Source: Cronobacter sakazakii
GTDB lineage: Bacteria; Pseudomonadota; Gammaproteobacteria; Enterobacterales; Enterobacteriaceae
DNA: 64,000 nucleotides
Reading direction: 5' to 3'
Assembly: GCF_000982825.1 (NCBI RefSeq)
Contig: NZ_CP011047.1
Location: 4,092,001 to 4,156,000, forward strand
The notes under the pieces are model-generated. The model did no database searches. It was given only the letters and a program-made list of their open reading frames with translations, and was not told the origin of the DNA. The position numbers and the translations under genes were made by a program. Positions 18,209-27,247 of this stretch are shown here, piece after piece; position 1 is the first letter of the stretch; the number at the start of each line of letters is the position of its first letter.

Positions 18209-18359
18209 TTACAACCATTAAGGGGCGGGTCACCCAGCCCTCATGATTGAAGAAGCAAGCCCGGACAGACTATACGTCGGTTGGCCGTTCCCCAACCGGC
18301 GCGAACAGAGAGGCTTCTCATCAATCTTAGGGGGTAGCGCTGCTACCCTTCTTTTTTTT
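18209..18359 (+). ncRNA. sroC: SroC, sponge RNA processed from gltI-gltJ
   Basis: The 162-bp gltI-gltJ gap holds conserved stem-loops (such as GGTTGGCCGTTCCCCAACC, 18279-18297) and ends at an intrinsic terminator. In Salmonella and E. coli this is where SroC is cut from the gltIJKL mRNA; it base-pairs with GcvB and triggers its decay. The 5' end comes from RNase E processing and cannot be placed exactly from sequence. I set the limits from the gltI stop to the terminator. Confidence 0.75.
18332..18359 (+). terminator. Attenuating terminator between gltI and gltJ
   Basis: GGGTAGC (18332-18338) pairs with GCTACCC (18342-18348), followed by TTCTTTTTTTT. It forms the 3' end of SroC and should lower gltJKL expression relative to gltI. 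Confidence 0.88.
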
Positions 18360-18370
18360 CGGAGTACGTT

Positions 18371-19111
18371 ATGTCTATAGACTGGAACTGGGGCATCTTT
18401 CTGCAGGATGCGCCGTTCGGCAACACCACCTATTTAGGCTGGCTATGGAGTGGCTTCCAGGTCACCGTCGCGCTGTCGATAAGCGCCTGGATAATCGCCT
18501 TTCTCGTTGGCTCCCTGTTCGGCATTCTGCGCACCGTACCGAACCGTTTTCTCTCCGGCATCGGCACCTGCTATGTCGAACTTTTCCGTAACGTTCCGCT
18601 GATCGTCCAGTTCTTTACCTGGTATCTGGTCGTGCCGGAACTGCTGCCGGAAAATCTCGGCATGTGGTTTAAAGCGGAGCTCGATCCGAATGTGCAGTTT
18701 TTCCTCTCCTCAATGATCTGCCTCGGGCTTTTTACGGCCGCCCGCGTCTGCGAGCAGGTGCGCGCCGCTATCCAGTCGCTGCCGCGCGGCCAGAAAAACG
18801 CCGGTCTCGCGATGGGGCTGACGCTGCCGCAAACCTACCGCTATGTGCTGTTGCCCAACGCCTACCGCGTGATTGTGCCGCCAATGACCTCAGAGATGAT
18901 GAACCTGGTGAAAAACTCGGCCATCGCCTCCACCATCGGTCTGGTGGATATGGCGGCGCAGGCTGGCAAGCTGCTCGACTACTCCGCGCACGCCTGGGAG
19001 TCTTTTACGGCCATCACCCTCGCTTATGTCTTTATCAATGCGGTCATTATGCTGGTGATGAATCTGGTGGAACGTAAGGTTCGCCTGCCGGGCAACATGG
19101 GGAGCAAATAA
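18371..19111 (+). CDS. gltJ: Glutamate/aspartate ABC transporter permease GltJ
   Basis: One of two inner-membrane permeases of the GltIJKL importer. 246 residues with about five hydrophobic segments and the amino-acid permease EAA-like loop (AIQSLPRGQKNAGLAMGLT). Its stop shares one base with the gltK ATG, so the two are coupled. It starts 22 bp after the SroC terminator and depends on read-through. Confidence 0.95.
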   Translation: MSIDWNWGIFLQDAPFGNTTYLGWLWSGFQVTVALSISAWIIAFLVGSLFGILRTVPNRFLSGIGTCYVELFRNVPLIVQFFTWYLVVPELLPENLGMWFKAELDPNVQFFLSSMICLGLFTAARVCEQVRAAIQSLPRGQKNAGLAMGLTLPQTYRYVLLPNAYRVIVPPMTSEMMNLVKNSAIASTIGLVDMAAQAGKLLDYSAHAWESFTAITLAYVFINAVIMLVMNLVERKVRLPGNMGSK

Positions 19112-19785
19112 TGTACGAATTTGACTGGAGCTCCATTGTTCCCTCCATGCCTTATCTGCTGGCGGGCCTGGTCATTACCTTAAAAATCACCGTCACTGCC
19201 GTTATCTTCGGCATCGTCTGGGGCACGTTGCTTGCCGTGATGCGGCTTTCGGCATTTAAGCCTTTGGCCTGGTTTGCCACCGCCTACGTGAACGTATTCC
19301 GCTCTATCCCGCTGGTCATGGTGCTGCTGTGGTTTTACCTGATTGTGCCGGGGCTGTTACAGGATGTGCTGGGGATTTCGCCGAAAACCGATATCCGTCT
19401 GATCTCCGCGATGGTAGCGTTTTCAATGTTTGAAGCCGCCTATTATTCGGAGATTATCCGCGCCGGTATTCAGAGCATCTCTCGCGGTCAGTCGAGCGCC
19501 GCGCTGGCGCTCGGGATGACGCACTGGCAATCCATGAAGCTGATTATCCTGCCGCAGGCGTTTCGCGCCATGGTGCCGCTGCTGCTCACTCAGGGCATCG
19601 TGCTTTTTCAGGATACCTCGCTCGTTTATGTGCTGAGCCTTGCGGATTTCTTCCGCACCGCGTCCACCATCGGCGAGCGCGACGGCACTCAGGTGGAGAT
19701 GATCCTGTTTGCAGGCGCCGTTTATTTTGTCATTAGTTTAAGTGCATCGCTGTTGGTCAGCTGGCTGAAGAAAAGGACGGTATAA
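19111..19785 (+). CDS. gltK: Glutamate/aspartate ABC transporter permease GltK
   Basis: Second permease subunit, 224 residues, HisMQ family, with the loop GIQSISRGQSSAALALGMT that contacts the ATPase. It overlaps gltJ and gltL by one base on each side, which suggests equal translation. Confidence 0.95.
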   Translation: MYEFDWSSIVPSMPYLLAGLVITLKITVTAVIFGIVWGTLLAVMRLSAFKPLAWFATAYVNVFRSIPLVMVLLWFYLIVPGLLQDVLGISPKTDIRLISAMVAFSMFEAAYYSEIIRAGIQSISRGQSSAALALGMTHWQSMKLIILPQAFRAMVPLLLTQGIVLFQDTSLVYVLSLADFFRTASTIGERDGTQVEMILFAGAVYFVISLSASLLVSWLKKRTV

Positions 19786-20510
19786 TGATTACCCTGAAAA
19801 ACGTTTCAAAATGGTATGGTCACTTTCAGGTGCTTACCGACTGCTCCACGGCGGTGAAAAAAGGCGAAGTCGTGGTGGTGTGCGGCCCTTCCGGCTCCGG
19901 CAAATCGACGCTGATTAAAACCGTCAACGGCCTTGAACCCGTTCAGCAGGGCGAAATTGTCGTCAACGGCACGAAGGTTAACGACAGAAAAACCAATCTG
20001 GCGCAGCTTCGCTCACACGTCGGCATGGTGTTCCAGCACTTCGAGCTGTTCCCGCATCTCTCTATTATCGAAAACCTGACGCTCGCGCAGGTCAAAGTGC
20101 TCAAGCGCGACAAAGCCGCCGCCCGTGAAAAAGGGCTAAAACTGCTGGAGCGCGTCGGGTTATCCGCGCACGCCAATAAATATCCGGCGCAGCTTTCCGG
20201 CGGCCAGCAGCAGCGTGTGGCGATTGCCCGCGCGCTCTGCATGGACCCGGTCGCGATGCTGTTTGACGAACCCACCTCCGCGCTCGACCCGGAAATGATC
20301 AACGAAGTGCTGGACGTGATGGTTGAACTGGCGCAGGAAGGGATGACGATGATGGTGGTGACGCACGAGATGGGCTTTGCGCGTAAAGTGGCGCACCGCG
20401 TTATCTTTATGGATGAAGGCAAGATTGTGGAAGATTCGCCAAAAGAAGAGTTCTTCGCGAACCCGAAATCGGAACGTGCGAAAGACTTTCTCGCGAAAAT
20501 CCTTCACTAA
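19785..20510 (+). CDS. gltL: Glutamate/aspartate ABC transporter ATPase GltL
   Basis: ATPase subunit, 241 residues. Walker A GPSGSGKST, signature LSGGQQQRVAIARAL, Walker B MLFDEPTSALDPE and the switch His in VVTHEMGFA are all present. It is last in the operon, followed by a GC-rich terminator 11 bp past the stop. Confidence 0.96.
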   Translation: MITLKNVSKWYGHFQVLTDCSTAVKKGEVVVVCGPSGSGKSTLIKTVNGLEPVQQGEIVVNGTKVNDRKTNLAQLRSHVGMVFQHFELFPHLSIIENLTLAQVKVLKRDKAAAREKGLKLLERVGLSAHANKYPAQLSGGQQQRVAIARALCMDPVAMLFDEPTSALDPEMINEVLDVMVELAQEGMTMMVVTHEMGFARKVAHRVIFMDEGKIVEDSPKEEFFANPKSERAKDFLAKILH

Positions 20511-20521
20511 AACAGCACGAC

Positions 20522-20552
20522 AACAGCGCGGGCTTCGGCCCGCGCGTTGTTT
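20522..20552. terminator. Bidirectional terminator between gltL and ybeL
   Basis: AACAGCGCGGGC pairs with GCCCGCGCGTTGTT around a TTCG loop. It serves the convergent gltL (+) and ybeL (-) genes. Confidence 0.85.
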
Positions 20553-20554
20553 TA

Positions 20555-21037
20555 TTAAGGCTCAAACGGCCGACGCTGGAACTGGTTATGACCGCATTTC
20601 GGGCAAACCGGCAGCACTTCCGGGGTGTAAAAGGCCAGATGGTGATGGCAGTTTTCGCACACCAAGTTGCCAAGGCCCACTACCTCGCCGCTGTGATAAA
20701 CACCGTGATGGTTGAGATCCTGGAACACTTCGCGCCACTCCAGCTGGGTTTTATCGGTAATATCCGCCAGCTCCTGCCAGACACTCTCTTTGATTACCCG
20801 GAAAAAGACGCTGTCTGTCAGTTCTTCCTGGCTTTCCTTATAGCTGCGGGCGAACTCTTCCAGATCGCGTCGCACCGCGCGGGTGACTTCCTCTTCTTCC
20901 GTGCGGGTAAGTTCGCCGGTGCGGGCAATATGCCTTCTCGCACTCTCCACCAGCGCATCGATATCCCGCTCCCCGTTGCGGACGCGTTCGGTGAGCGAGG
21001 CCACCAGTTCACGGTAATATTGCGCAACCTTGTTCAT
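20555..21037 (-). CDS. ybeL: YbeL, DUF1451 zinc-ribbon protein
   Basis: A 160-residue cytoplasmic protein: an N-terminal helical, highly charged region and a C-terminal zinc ribbon (CENCHHH ... CPKCGH). E. coli YbeL is close in sequence; its function is unknown. I use the ATG at 21037 with an AGGAGG site just upstream; a longer in-frame reading adds 25 residues with no family support. E. coli carries rihA, hscC, ybeR, djlB, ybeT, ybeU and djlC between gltL and ybeL; none is here. Confidence 0.93.
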   Translation of the reverse strand: MNKVAQYYRELVASLTERVRNGERDIDALVESARRHIARTGELTRTEEEEVTRAVRRDLEEFARSYKESQEELTDSVFFRVIKESVWQELADITDKTQLEWREVFQDLNHHGVYHSGEVVGLGNLVCENCHHHLAFYTPEVLPVCPKCGHNQFQRRPFEP

Positions 21038-21264
21038 CGCCTTTTCCTCCTGAATGGGTAACCTCTTCTTATTGTAGACGTTAATCCCGCAGCGCTTTGT
21101 CAGCCAGCGCACAGCGCCGTGTAAAAGCCTGTATTTCCTTATTCGCGCCCCCTCCGCTGAAAGGCTGTTGTGCGGCGGTCTAATCGGCTATGCTATGCGG
21201 ATCTGAAATAACACACGTTAAGGCTACATTTGTAGCTGTATTGAAAACAGGACTACTGGCTGCC

Positions 21265-23847
21265 ATGCAAGAGCAATATCGCCCGGAAGAGATAGAATCC
21301 AAAGTACAGCTTCACTGGGAAGAGAAGCGCACATTTGAAGTGACCGAAGACGAGAGCAAAGAGAAGTATTACTGCCTGTCGATGCTTCCCTATCCTTCTG
21401 GCCGACTACACATGGGCCACGTTCGTAACTACACCATCGGCGATGTGATTGCGCGCTACCAGCGTATGCTCGGTAAAAACGTGCTGCAGCCCATCGGCTG
21501 GGACGCCTTCGGCCTGCCGGCGGAAGGTGCGGCGGTGAAAAACAACACCGCGCCGGCCCCGTGGACCTACGACAACATCAACTACATGAAGAACCAGCTC
21601 AAAATGCTGGGCTTCGGCTATGACTGGAGCCGCGAGCTGGCGACCTGTACGCCGGAATATTACCGCTGGGAACAGCAGTTCTTCACCGAGCTCTACAAAA
21701 AAGGCCTGGTGTATAAGAAAACCTCTGCGGTGAACTGGTGCCCGAACGACCAGACCGTGCTTGCCAACGAACAGGTTATCGACGGCTGCTGCTGGCGCTG
21801 CGACACCAAAGTCGAGCGTAAAGAGATCCCGCAGTGGTTTATTAAAATCACCGCCTATGCCGACGAGCTGCTAAACGATCTCGATAAGCTCGATCACTGG
21901 CCGGATACCGTTAAAACCATGCAGCGTAACTGGATTGGTCGCTCTGAAGGTGTGGAAATCACCTTTGACGTCCAGAACAGCGACGAAAAGCTGACGGTTT
22001 ATACCACCCGTCCGGACACCTTTATGGGCGTCACCTATCTGGCCGTGGCGGCGGGTCATCCGCTGGCGCAGGCCGCGGCAGCCGCTAACCCGGCGCTGGG
22101 CGATTTCATTGCCGAATGCCGCAACACCAAAGTTGCTGAAGCCGATATAGCGACGATGGAGAAAAAAGGCGTCGATACGGGCCTGAAAGCGATTCACCCG
22201 CTAACCGGCGAAGCTATCCCGGTATGGGCGGCGAACTTCGTGCTGATGGAATATGGCACCGGCGCCGTCATGGCCGTTCCGGGTCACGATCAGCGCGACT
22301 ATGAATTCGCGACCAAATACAGTCTGCCGATTAAGCCAGTTATCCTGACCGCAGAAGGCACCGCGCCGGATCTGAGCGAACAAGCGCTCACCGAAAAAGG
22401 CGTGCTGTTCAACTCCGGTGAGTTTGACGGTCTTGATTTTGAAGCCGCCTTTAACGCCATTGCCGACAAACTCGCCGCGAAAGGCGTGGGCGAGCGCAAA
22501 GTGAACTATCGCCTGCGCGACTGGGGGGTTTCCCGCCAGCGTTACTGGGGCGCGCCAATCCCGATGGTGACCCTGGAAGACGGCACCGTTATGCCAACCC
22601 CTGCCGATCAACTGCCGGTTATCCTGCCGGAAGATGTGGTCATGGACGGCATCACCAGCCCGATTAAAGCAGACCCGGAATGGGCGAAAACCACCGTTAA
22701 CGGTCAGCCTGCGCTGCGTGAAACCGACACCTTCGACACCTTCATGGAATCCTCCTGGTACTACGCGCGCTACACCTGCCCGCAGTACAAAGAAGGCATG
22801 CTGGACGAAAAAGCCGCCAACTACTGGCTGCCGGTCGATATTTATATCGGCGGCATCGAACACGCCATCATGCACCTGCTCTACTTCCGCTTCTTCCACA
22901 AGCTGATGCGTGACGCGGGCATGGTGAATTCTGATGAACCGGCGAAACAGCTGCTGTGTCAGGGAATGGTGCTGGCGGACGCGTTCTACTACGTGGGCGC
23001 GAATGGCGAACGTAACTGGGTTTCCCCGAAAGACGCCATCGTCGAGCGCGACGAGAAAGGCCGCATCGTGAAAGCGAGCGACGCCGCGGGCCATGAGCTG
23101 GTGTATACCGGCATGAGCAAAATGTCGAAGTCCAAAAACAACGGCATCGACCCGCAGGAGATGGTTGAGCGTTACGGTGCGGATACCGTGCGTCTGTTCA
23201 TGATGTTCGCCTCTCCGGCGGATATGACGCTCGAATGGCAGGAGTCCGGCGTGGAAGGCGCAAACCGCTTCCTGAAGCGCGTCTGGCGTCTGGTGTACGA
23301 GCACACGTCGCTCGGTGACGCGCCAGCGCTGAATGTCGATGCGCTGAACGACGATCAGAAAGCGCTGCGTCGCGACGTTCATAAAACCATCGCGAAAGTA
23401 TCCGATGATATCGGCCGCCGTCAGACCTTTAACACCGCTATCGCCGCCATCATGGAACTGATGAACAAACTGGCGAAAGCGCCGCAGGAAGGCGAGCAGG
23501 ATCGTGCCTTAATGCGTGAAGCGCTGCTGGCCGTGGTGCGTATGCTCAACCCGTTCACCCCGCACGTCAGCTTTACGCTCTGGCAGGAGCTGAAAGGCGA
23601 AGGCGATATCGACAACGCGCCGTGGCCGCAGGCTGACGACAGCGCGATGGTGGAAGATACGACGCTGGTCGTCGTTCAGGTCAACGGTAAAGTGCGCGGT
23701 AAAATCACCGTGGCGGCTGACGCGACCGAAGAGCAGGTGCGCGAGCGCGCCGCTCAGGAACATCTGGTGGCGAAATACCTCGCCGGCGTGACCGTGCGTA
23801 AAGTGATTTACGTACCGGGTAAACTGCTTAACCTGGTTGTGGGCTAA
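21265..23847 (+). CDS. leuS: Leucyl-tRNA synthetase
   Basis: Charges tRNA-Leu. 860 residues, the E. coli length, from the ATG at 21265 (MQEQYRPEEIE); a longer in-frame reading runs into the leader. Class I signatures are HMGH in PYPSGRLHMGHVRNY and MSKSK in SKMSKSKNNG. The CP1 editing domain lies in between (about 225-415), and the C-terminal domain (NGKVRGKITV) binds the tRNA long arm. First gene before lptE-holA-nadD. Confidence 0.98.
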   Translation: MQEQYRPEEIESKVQLHWEEKRTFEVTEDESKEKYYCLSMLPYPSGRLHMGHVRNYTIGDVIARYQRMLGKNVLQPIGWDAFGLPAEGAAVKNNTAPAPWTYDNINYMKNQLKMLGFGYDWSRELATCTPEYYRWEQQFFTELYKKGLVYKKTSAVNWCPNDQTVLANEQVIDGCCWRCDTKVERKEIPQWFIKITAYADELLNDLDKLDHWPDTVKTMQRNWIGRSEGVEITFDVQNSDEKLTVYTTRPDTFMGVTYLAVAAGHPLAQAAAAANPALGDFIAECRNTKVAEADIATMEKKGVDTGLKAIHPLTGEAIPVWAANFVLMEYGTGAVMAVPGHDQRDYEFATKYSLPIKPVILTAEGTAPDLSEQALTEKGVLFNSGEFDGLDFEAAFNAIADKLAAKGVGERKVNYRLRDWGVSRQRYWGAPIPMVTLEDGTVMPTPADQLPVILPEDVVMDGITSPIKADPEWAKTTVNGQPALRETDTFDTFMESSWYYARYTCPQYKEGMLDEKAANYWLPVDIYIGGIEHAIMHLLYFRFFHKLMRDAGMVNSDEPAKQLLCQGMVLADAFYYVGANGERNWVSPKDAIVERDEKGRIVKASDAAGHELVYTGMSKMSKSKNNGIDPQEMVERYGADTVRLFMMFASPADMTLEWQESGVEGANRFLKRVWRLVYEHTSLGDAPALNVDALNDDQKALRRDVHKTIAKVSDDIGRRQTFNTAIAAIMELMNKLAKAPQEGEQDRALMREALLAVVRMLNPFTPHVSFTLWQELKGEGDIDNAPWPQADDSAMVEDTTLVVVQVNGKVRGKITVAADATEEQVRERAAQEHLVAKYLAGVTVRKVIYVPGKLLNLVVG

Positions 23848-23861
23848 GCGCAGGAGGAAGC

Positions 23862-24458
23862 GTGCGACATCTGATTACTCTGTTTGTAGGCCTGGCGGTG
23901 ATGCTCACCGCCGGTTGCGGCTGGCATTTGCGCAATACCACGCAGGTGCCGGAGCAAATGCATACATTAATCCTTAATTCCGGCGATCCGAACGGCCCAC
24001 TGACGCGCGCGGTGCGTAACCAGCTGCGTCTGAATGGCGTCGAGATTGTCGAGGCGAGCTCGGTTCGTCAGGATATTCCGTCGCTGCGTATCGGCAGCTC
24101 AAGCATTTCTCAGGATACCGCCTCGGTCTTCCAGAACGGTCGTACCGCGGAGTATCAGATGGTGATGACAGTTAACGCCACCGTGCTGATCCCGGGCCAT
24201 GATATCTATCCGATCAACGCCCGCGTGTATCGCTCGTTCTTTGATAACCCGCTGACGGCGCTGGCGAAGTCGGCTGAACGCAGTATCATCGTTCAGGAGA
24301 TGTATGACAAAGCCGCTGAACAGTTGATCCGCAAACTGGTGGCGGTTCACGCACGTGATGAGTCGCAAACCCGCGATGCATCACAGGCGACCAGCGCGCC
24401 CTCCAGTGCAGCGACGCCAGACAGCGGTCGCGTTTCCACCACGCTCCCCGTTCAGTAA
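23862..24458 (+). CDS. lptE: LPS-assembly lipoprotein LptE
   Basis: Outer-membrane lipoprotein that plugs the LptD barrel and passes LPS to the cell surface. 198 residues with a lipoprotein signal and lipobox LTAGC near Cys19. The start is GTG with AGGAGG upstream. It begins 15 bp after leuS, and its stop shares a base with the holA ATG. The C-terminal Ser/Thr/Ala-rich tail is typical of enterobacterial LptE. Confidence 0.95.
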   Translation: MRHLITLFVGLAVMLTAGCGWHLRNTTQVPEQMHTLILNSGDPNGPLTRAVRNQLRLNGVEIVEASSVRQDIPSLRIGSSSISQDTASVFQNGRTAEYQMVMTVNATVLIPGHDIYPINARVYRSFFDNPLTALAKSAERSIIVQEMYDKAAEQLIRKLVAVHARDESQTRDASQATSAPSSAATPDSGRVSTTLPVQ

Positions 24459-25489
24459 TGCTACGGCTTTACCCTGAACAACTCCGCGCGCAGCTCAACG
24501 AAGGGCTGCGCGCGGCCTATTTAGTGCTCGGCAACGACCCGTTGCTGCTCCAGGAAAGCCAGGACGCCATTCATCAGCAGGCGCAGGCCCACGGATTTGA
24601 AGAGCATCACCGCTTTATTATTGATGTCAGCACCGACTGGCAGGCGATTTTCTCGCTCTGTCAGGCGATGAGTCTGTTCGCAAGTCGCCAGACGCTTTTG
24701 CTGGCGCTGCCGGAGAACGGCCCTAACGCGGCCATTAACGAACAGCTCGCCACGCTGGTCAGCCTGCTGCATGACGATCTGCTGCTGATCGTGCGCGGCA
24801 ATAAGCTTACAAAAGCCCAGGAAAACGCTGCCTGGATAACGGCCCTCTCCGACCGCGCCGTGCAGATAACCTGCCAGACGCCGGAGCAGGCGCAACTGCC
24901 GCGCTGGGTGGCGAACCGGGCCAAGCAGATGAATCTGCAACTCGATGACGCCGCCTGTCAGTTGCTCTGCTACTGCTACGAAGGCAACCTGCTGGCGCTT
25001 GCCCAGGCGCTGGAGCGGCTGTCGCTTATCTGGCCGGATGGCAAACTGACGCTGCCGCGCGTTGAACAGGCGGTTAACGACGCCGCGCATTTTACGCCGT
25101 TCCACTGGGTTGATGCCCTGCTGGCGGGGAAAAGCAAACGCGCGCTGCATATTCTTCAGCAGTTACGGCAGGAAGGTGCCGAGCCGGTGATTCTGCTGCG
25201 CACCTTACAGCGCGAGCTGTTGACGCTGGTCACGCTCAAACGCCAGTCGGCAAACACGCCGCTGCGCGCGCTCTTCGATCAACATCGCGTCTGGCAGAAC
25301 CGTCGCGCGCTTATCAGCGAGGCGCTCTCGCGCCTGAGCGACGACAGGCTCTGGCAGGCGGTGCGCCTGCTGACACAGTGCGAGATCACGCTCAAACAGG
25401 ATTATGGTCAGAATGTCTGGCCGGAGCTGGAAAGCCTCTCGCTGGTGCTGTGCCACAAAGCGCTGGCCGGAGTGTTTATCGATGACTGA
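24458..25489 (+). CDS. holA: DNA polymerase III delta subunit
   Basis: Clamp-loader wrench that opens the beta clamp. 343 residues, the E. coli length, starting MLRLYPEQLRAQLNEGLRAA with the AAA-like fold but no functional Walker A, as expected for delta. It overlaps lptE by one base and nadD by 8 bp. Confidence 0.95.
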   Translation: MLRLYPEQLRAQLNEGLRAAYLVLGNDPLLLQESQDAIHQQAQAHGFEEHHRFIIDVSTDWQAIFSLCQAMSLFASRQTLLLALPENGPNAAINEQLATLVSLLHDDLLLIVRGNKLTKAQENAAWITALSDRAVQITCQTPEQAQLPRWVANRAKQMNLQLDDAACQLLCYCYEGNLLALAQALERLSLIWPDGKLTLPRVEQAVNDAAHFTPFHWVDALLAGKSKRALHILQQLRQEGAEPVILLRTLQRELLTLVTLKRQSANTPLRALFDQHRVWQNRRALISEALSRLSDDRLWQAVRLLTQCEITLKQDYGQNVWPELESLSLVLCHKALAGVFIDD

Positions 25490-26141
25490 CCGCACCCCTG
25501 CACTTCAGGCCTGGTATGGCGGTACGTTCGACCCCATTCATTACGGCCATCTGCGCGCCGTAGAAGCGCTAGCCAGAGAAGTGAAACTGACGCAGGTGAC
25601 GATACTGCCAAACAATGTGCCGCCGCATCGCCCGCAGCCTGGCGCCAGCAGCCTTCAGCGTAAAGCGATGGTGGAGCTGGCGATTGCCGGTCATCCGCTG
25701 TTTCGCCTGGATACCCGTGAGCTGCAGCGCGCCACGCCCTCCTGGACCAGCGAAACGATGGCGCAGTTGCGCCTTGAGGCAGGCCCGGACGCGCCGCTGG
25801 CGTTTATCATCGGCCAGGATTCTCTGCTGACGCTGCGCACATGGCATAACTACGAGGCGCTGCTGGCGTGCTGCCACCTGCTGGTCTGTCGTCGTCCTGG
25901 TTATCCGGTTGAGATGAAAACCGACGAAGACCAACGCTGGCTGGAGCCTCGCCTCGCCCGCCATGTCGATGAGCTTCACCGCGAGCCCGCCGGGAAAATC
26001 TATCTTGCGAACACCCCGCTCTACCCGATTTCCGCAACGGACATCCGCGCGCGTCTTGCCAGTCATCAATCGTGCGACGACCTGCTGCCGCCTGCGGTAC
26101 TGGCGTACATCCAGCGGCACGCGCTTTATCGTCCGGCGTAA
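25482..26141 (+). CDS. nadD: Nicotinate-nucleotide adenylyltransferase
   Basis: Makes nicotinate adenine dinucleotide from NaMN and ATP in NAD synthesis. 219 residues. The nucleotidyl-transferase motif GGTFDPIHYGHL (with HxGH) and the C-terminal ISATDIRARL motif are intact. I place the start at 25482 inside the end of holA, as in E. coli; a longer in-frame reading is an artefact of the overlap. In E. coli cobC follows; here it is missing. Confidence 0.95.
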   Translation: MTDRTPALQAWYGGTFDPIHYGHLRAVEALAREVKLTQVTILPNNVPPHRPQPGASSLQRKAMVELAIAGHPLFRLDTRELQRATPSWTSETMAQLRLEAGPDAPLAFIIGQDSLLTLRTWHNYEALLACCHLLVCRRPGYPVEMKTDEDQRWLEPRLARHVDELHREPAGKIYLANTPLYPISATDIRARLASHQSCDDLLPPAVLAYIQRHALYRPA

Positions 26142-26433
26142 TATAAAGACTCATGCGTACCGTGGCGCGCTTCTGCTGACGCATGCTGAACCGATTGTGG
26201 CACAGGCATTGACACAACGGGCGATACTGTTATCCTCCGCTGCCAGATATTTCCCGCCGCAAGCCGCCTTTCTGAAATTGTTTTACAAAAATGGCGATGC
26301 AAACTCTTGCCTGTGGTGGGATGATAGCCCACTTCTGAGCGCAGCCCGCCCGCATTACGCGGCGCTGTACTCGTATCGATTATCCGATGGCGCATACGGC
26401 GTCATCTGTGGTTCACATTCCCAGGGGGAAAAC
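26142..26433 (+). promoter_or_regulatory. nadD-rsfS intergenic region with a promoter at 26209-26236
   Basis: 292 bp without a gene where E. coli has cobC. A -35 TTGACA (26209-26214), a 16-bp spacer and a -10 TATCCT (26231-26236) make a good sigma-70 promoter for rsfS-rlmH-mrdAB. It leaves a leader of about 190 nt before the TTG start of rsfS. Confidence 0.65.
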
Positions 26434-26751
26434 TTGCAGGGTAAAGCACTCCAGGATTTTGTCATTGATAAAATCGACGATCTTAAAGGCCAGGATATCA
26501 TCGCCATTGATGTTAAGGGCAAATCCAGCATTACAGATTGTATGATTATCTGCACCGGCACCTCCAGCCGTCACGTGATGTCTATCGCCGATCATGTTGT
26601 TCAGGAATCCCGCAAGGCGGGCATGATGCCGCTCGGCGTTGAAGGCGAAAACGCCGCCGACTGGATCGTCGTCGATCTCGGCGATGTGATTGTGCACGTC
26701 ATGCAGGAAGAGAGCCGTCACCTGTATGAGCTGGAAAAGCTCTGGGGTTAA
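26434..26751 (+). CDS. rsfS: Ribosomal silencing factor RsfS
   Basis: Binds uL14 of the 50S subunit and blocks 30S joining in stationary phase. 105 residues, almost identical to E. coli YbeB. The start is TTG at 26434 (LQGKALQDF) with GGGGGAA upstream; the E. coli gene uses TTG too, as I recall. It precedes rlmH by 3 bp. Confidence 0.95.
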   Translation: MQGKALQDFVIDKIDDLKGQDIIAIDVKGKSSITDCMIICTGTSSRHVMSIADHVVQESRKAGMMPLGVEGENAADWIVVDLGDVIVHVMQEESRHLYELEKLWG

Positions 26752-26754
26752 GGC

Positions 26755-27222
26755 GTGAAGCTTCAGCTGGTCGCCGTTGGCACAAAAATGCCCGACTGGG
26801 TGCAGACAGGTTTCAGCGAATATCTGCGCCGCTTCCCCAAAGATATGCCGTTCGAGCTCGTTGAGATCCCGGCGGGGAAGCGTGGCAAAAACGCTGACAT
26901 CAAACGCATTCTGGATAAAGAAGGCGAAATGATGCTGGCGGCGGCGGGGAAAAACCGCATCGTAACGCTCGATATTCCGGGGCGCCCGTGGGATACGCCG
27001 CAGCTGGCCCGCGAGCTTGAGCGCTGGAAGCAAGACGGCCGCGATGTGAGCCTGCTTATCGGCGGACCGGAAGGGCTTTCCGATGCCTGCAAAGCGGCGG
27101 CGGAACAGAGCTGGTCGCTTTCCGCGCTCACCCTGCCCCATCCGCTGGTACGTGTGATTGTCGCGGAGAGTCTCTACCGCGCCTGGAGTATTACCACTAA
27201 TCACCCGTATCATCGTGAATAA
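26755..27222 (+). CDS. rlmH: 23S rRNA pseudouridine-1915 N3-methyltransferase
   Basis: SPOUT methyltransferase that methylates pseudouridine 1915 in helix 69 of mature 70S ribosomes. 155 residues with a GTG start. The C-terminal trefoil-knot motif (LIGGPEGLSDACK) and the ALTLPHPLVRVIVAES region that binds SAM are present. Co-transcribed with rsfS and mrdA. Confidence 0.96.
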   Translation: MKLQLVAVGTKMPDWVQTGFSEYLRRFPKDMPFELVEIPAGKRGKNADIKRILDKEGEMMLAAAGKNRIVTLDIPGRPWDTPQLARELERWKQDGRDVSLLIGGPEGLSDACKAAAEQSWSLSALTLPHPLVRVIVAESLYRAWSITTNHPYHRE

Positions 27223-27247
27223 CCACCACAGGTAAGTTAAGCAGCGG

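Noticed and set aside
22201..23382. A 393-codon antisense open frame inside leuS
   Set aside because: It follows the codon pattern of leuS on the other strand, has no ribosome site and a composition rich in His, Arg and Val typical of shadow frames. The same holds for long antisense frames at 12838-14028, 43202-44185, 47605-48573 and 55688-56815.
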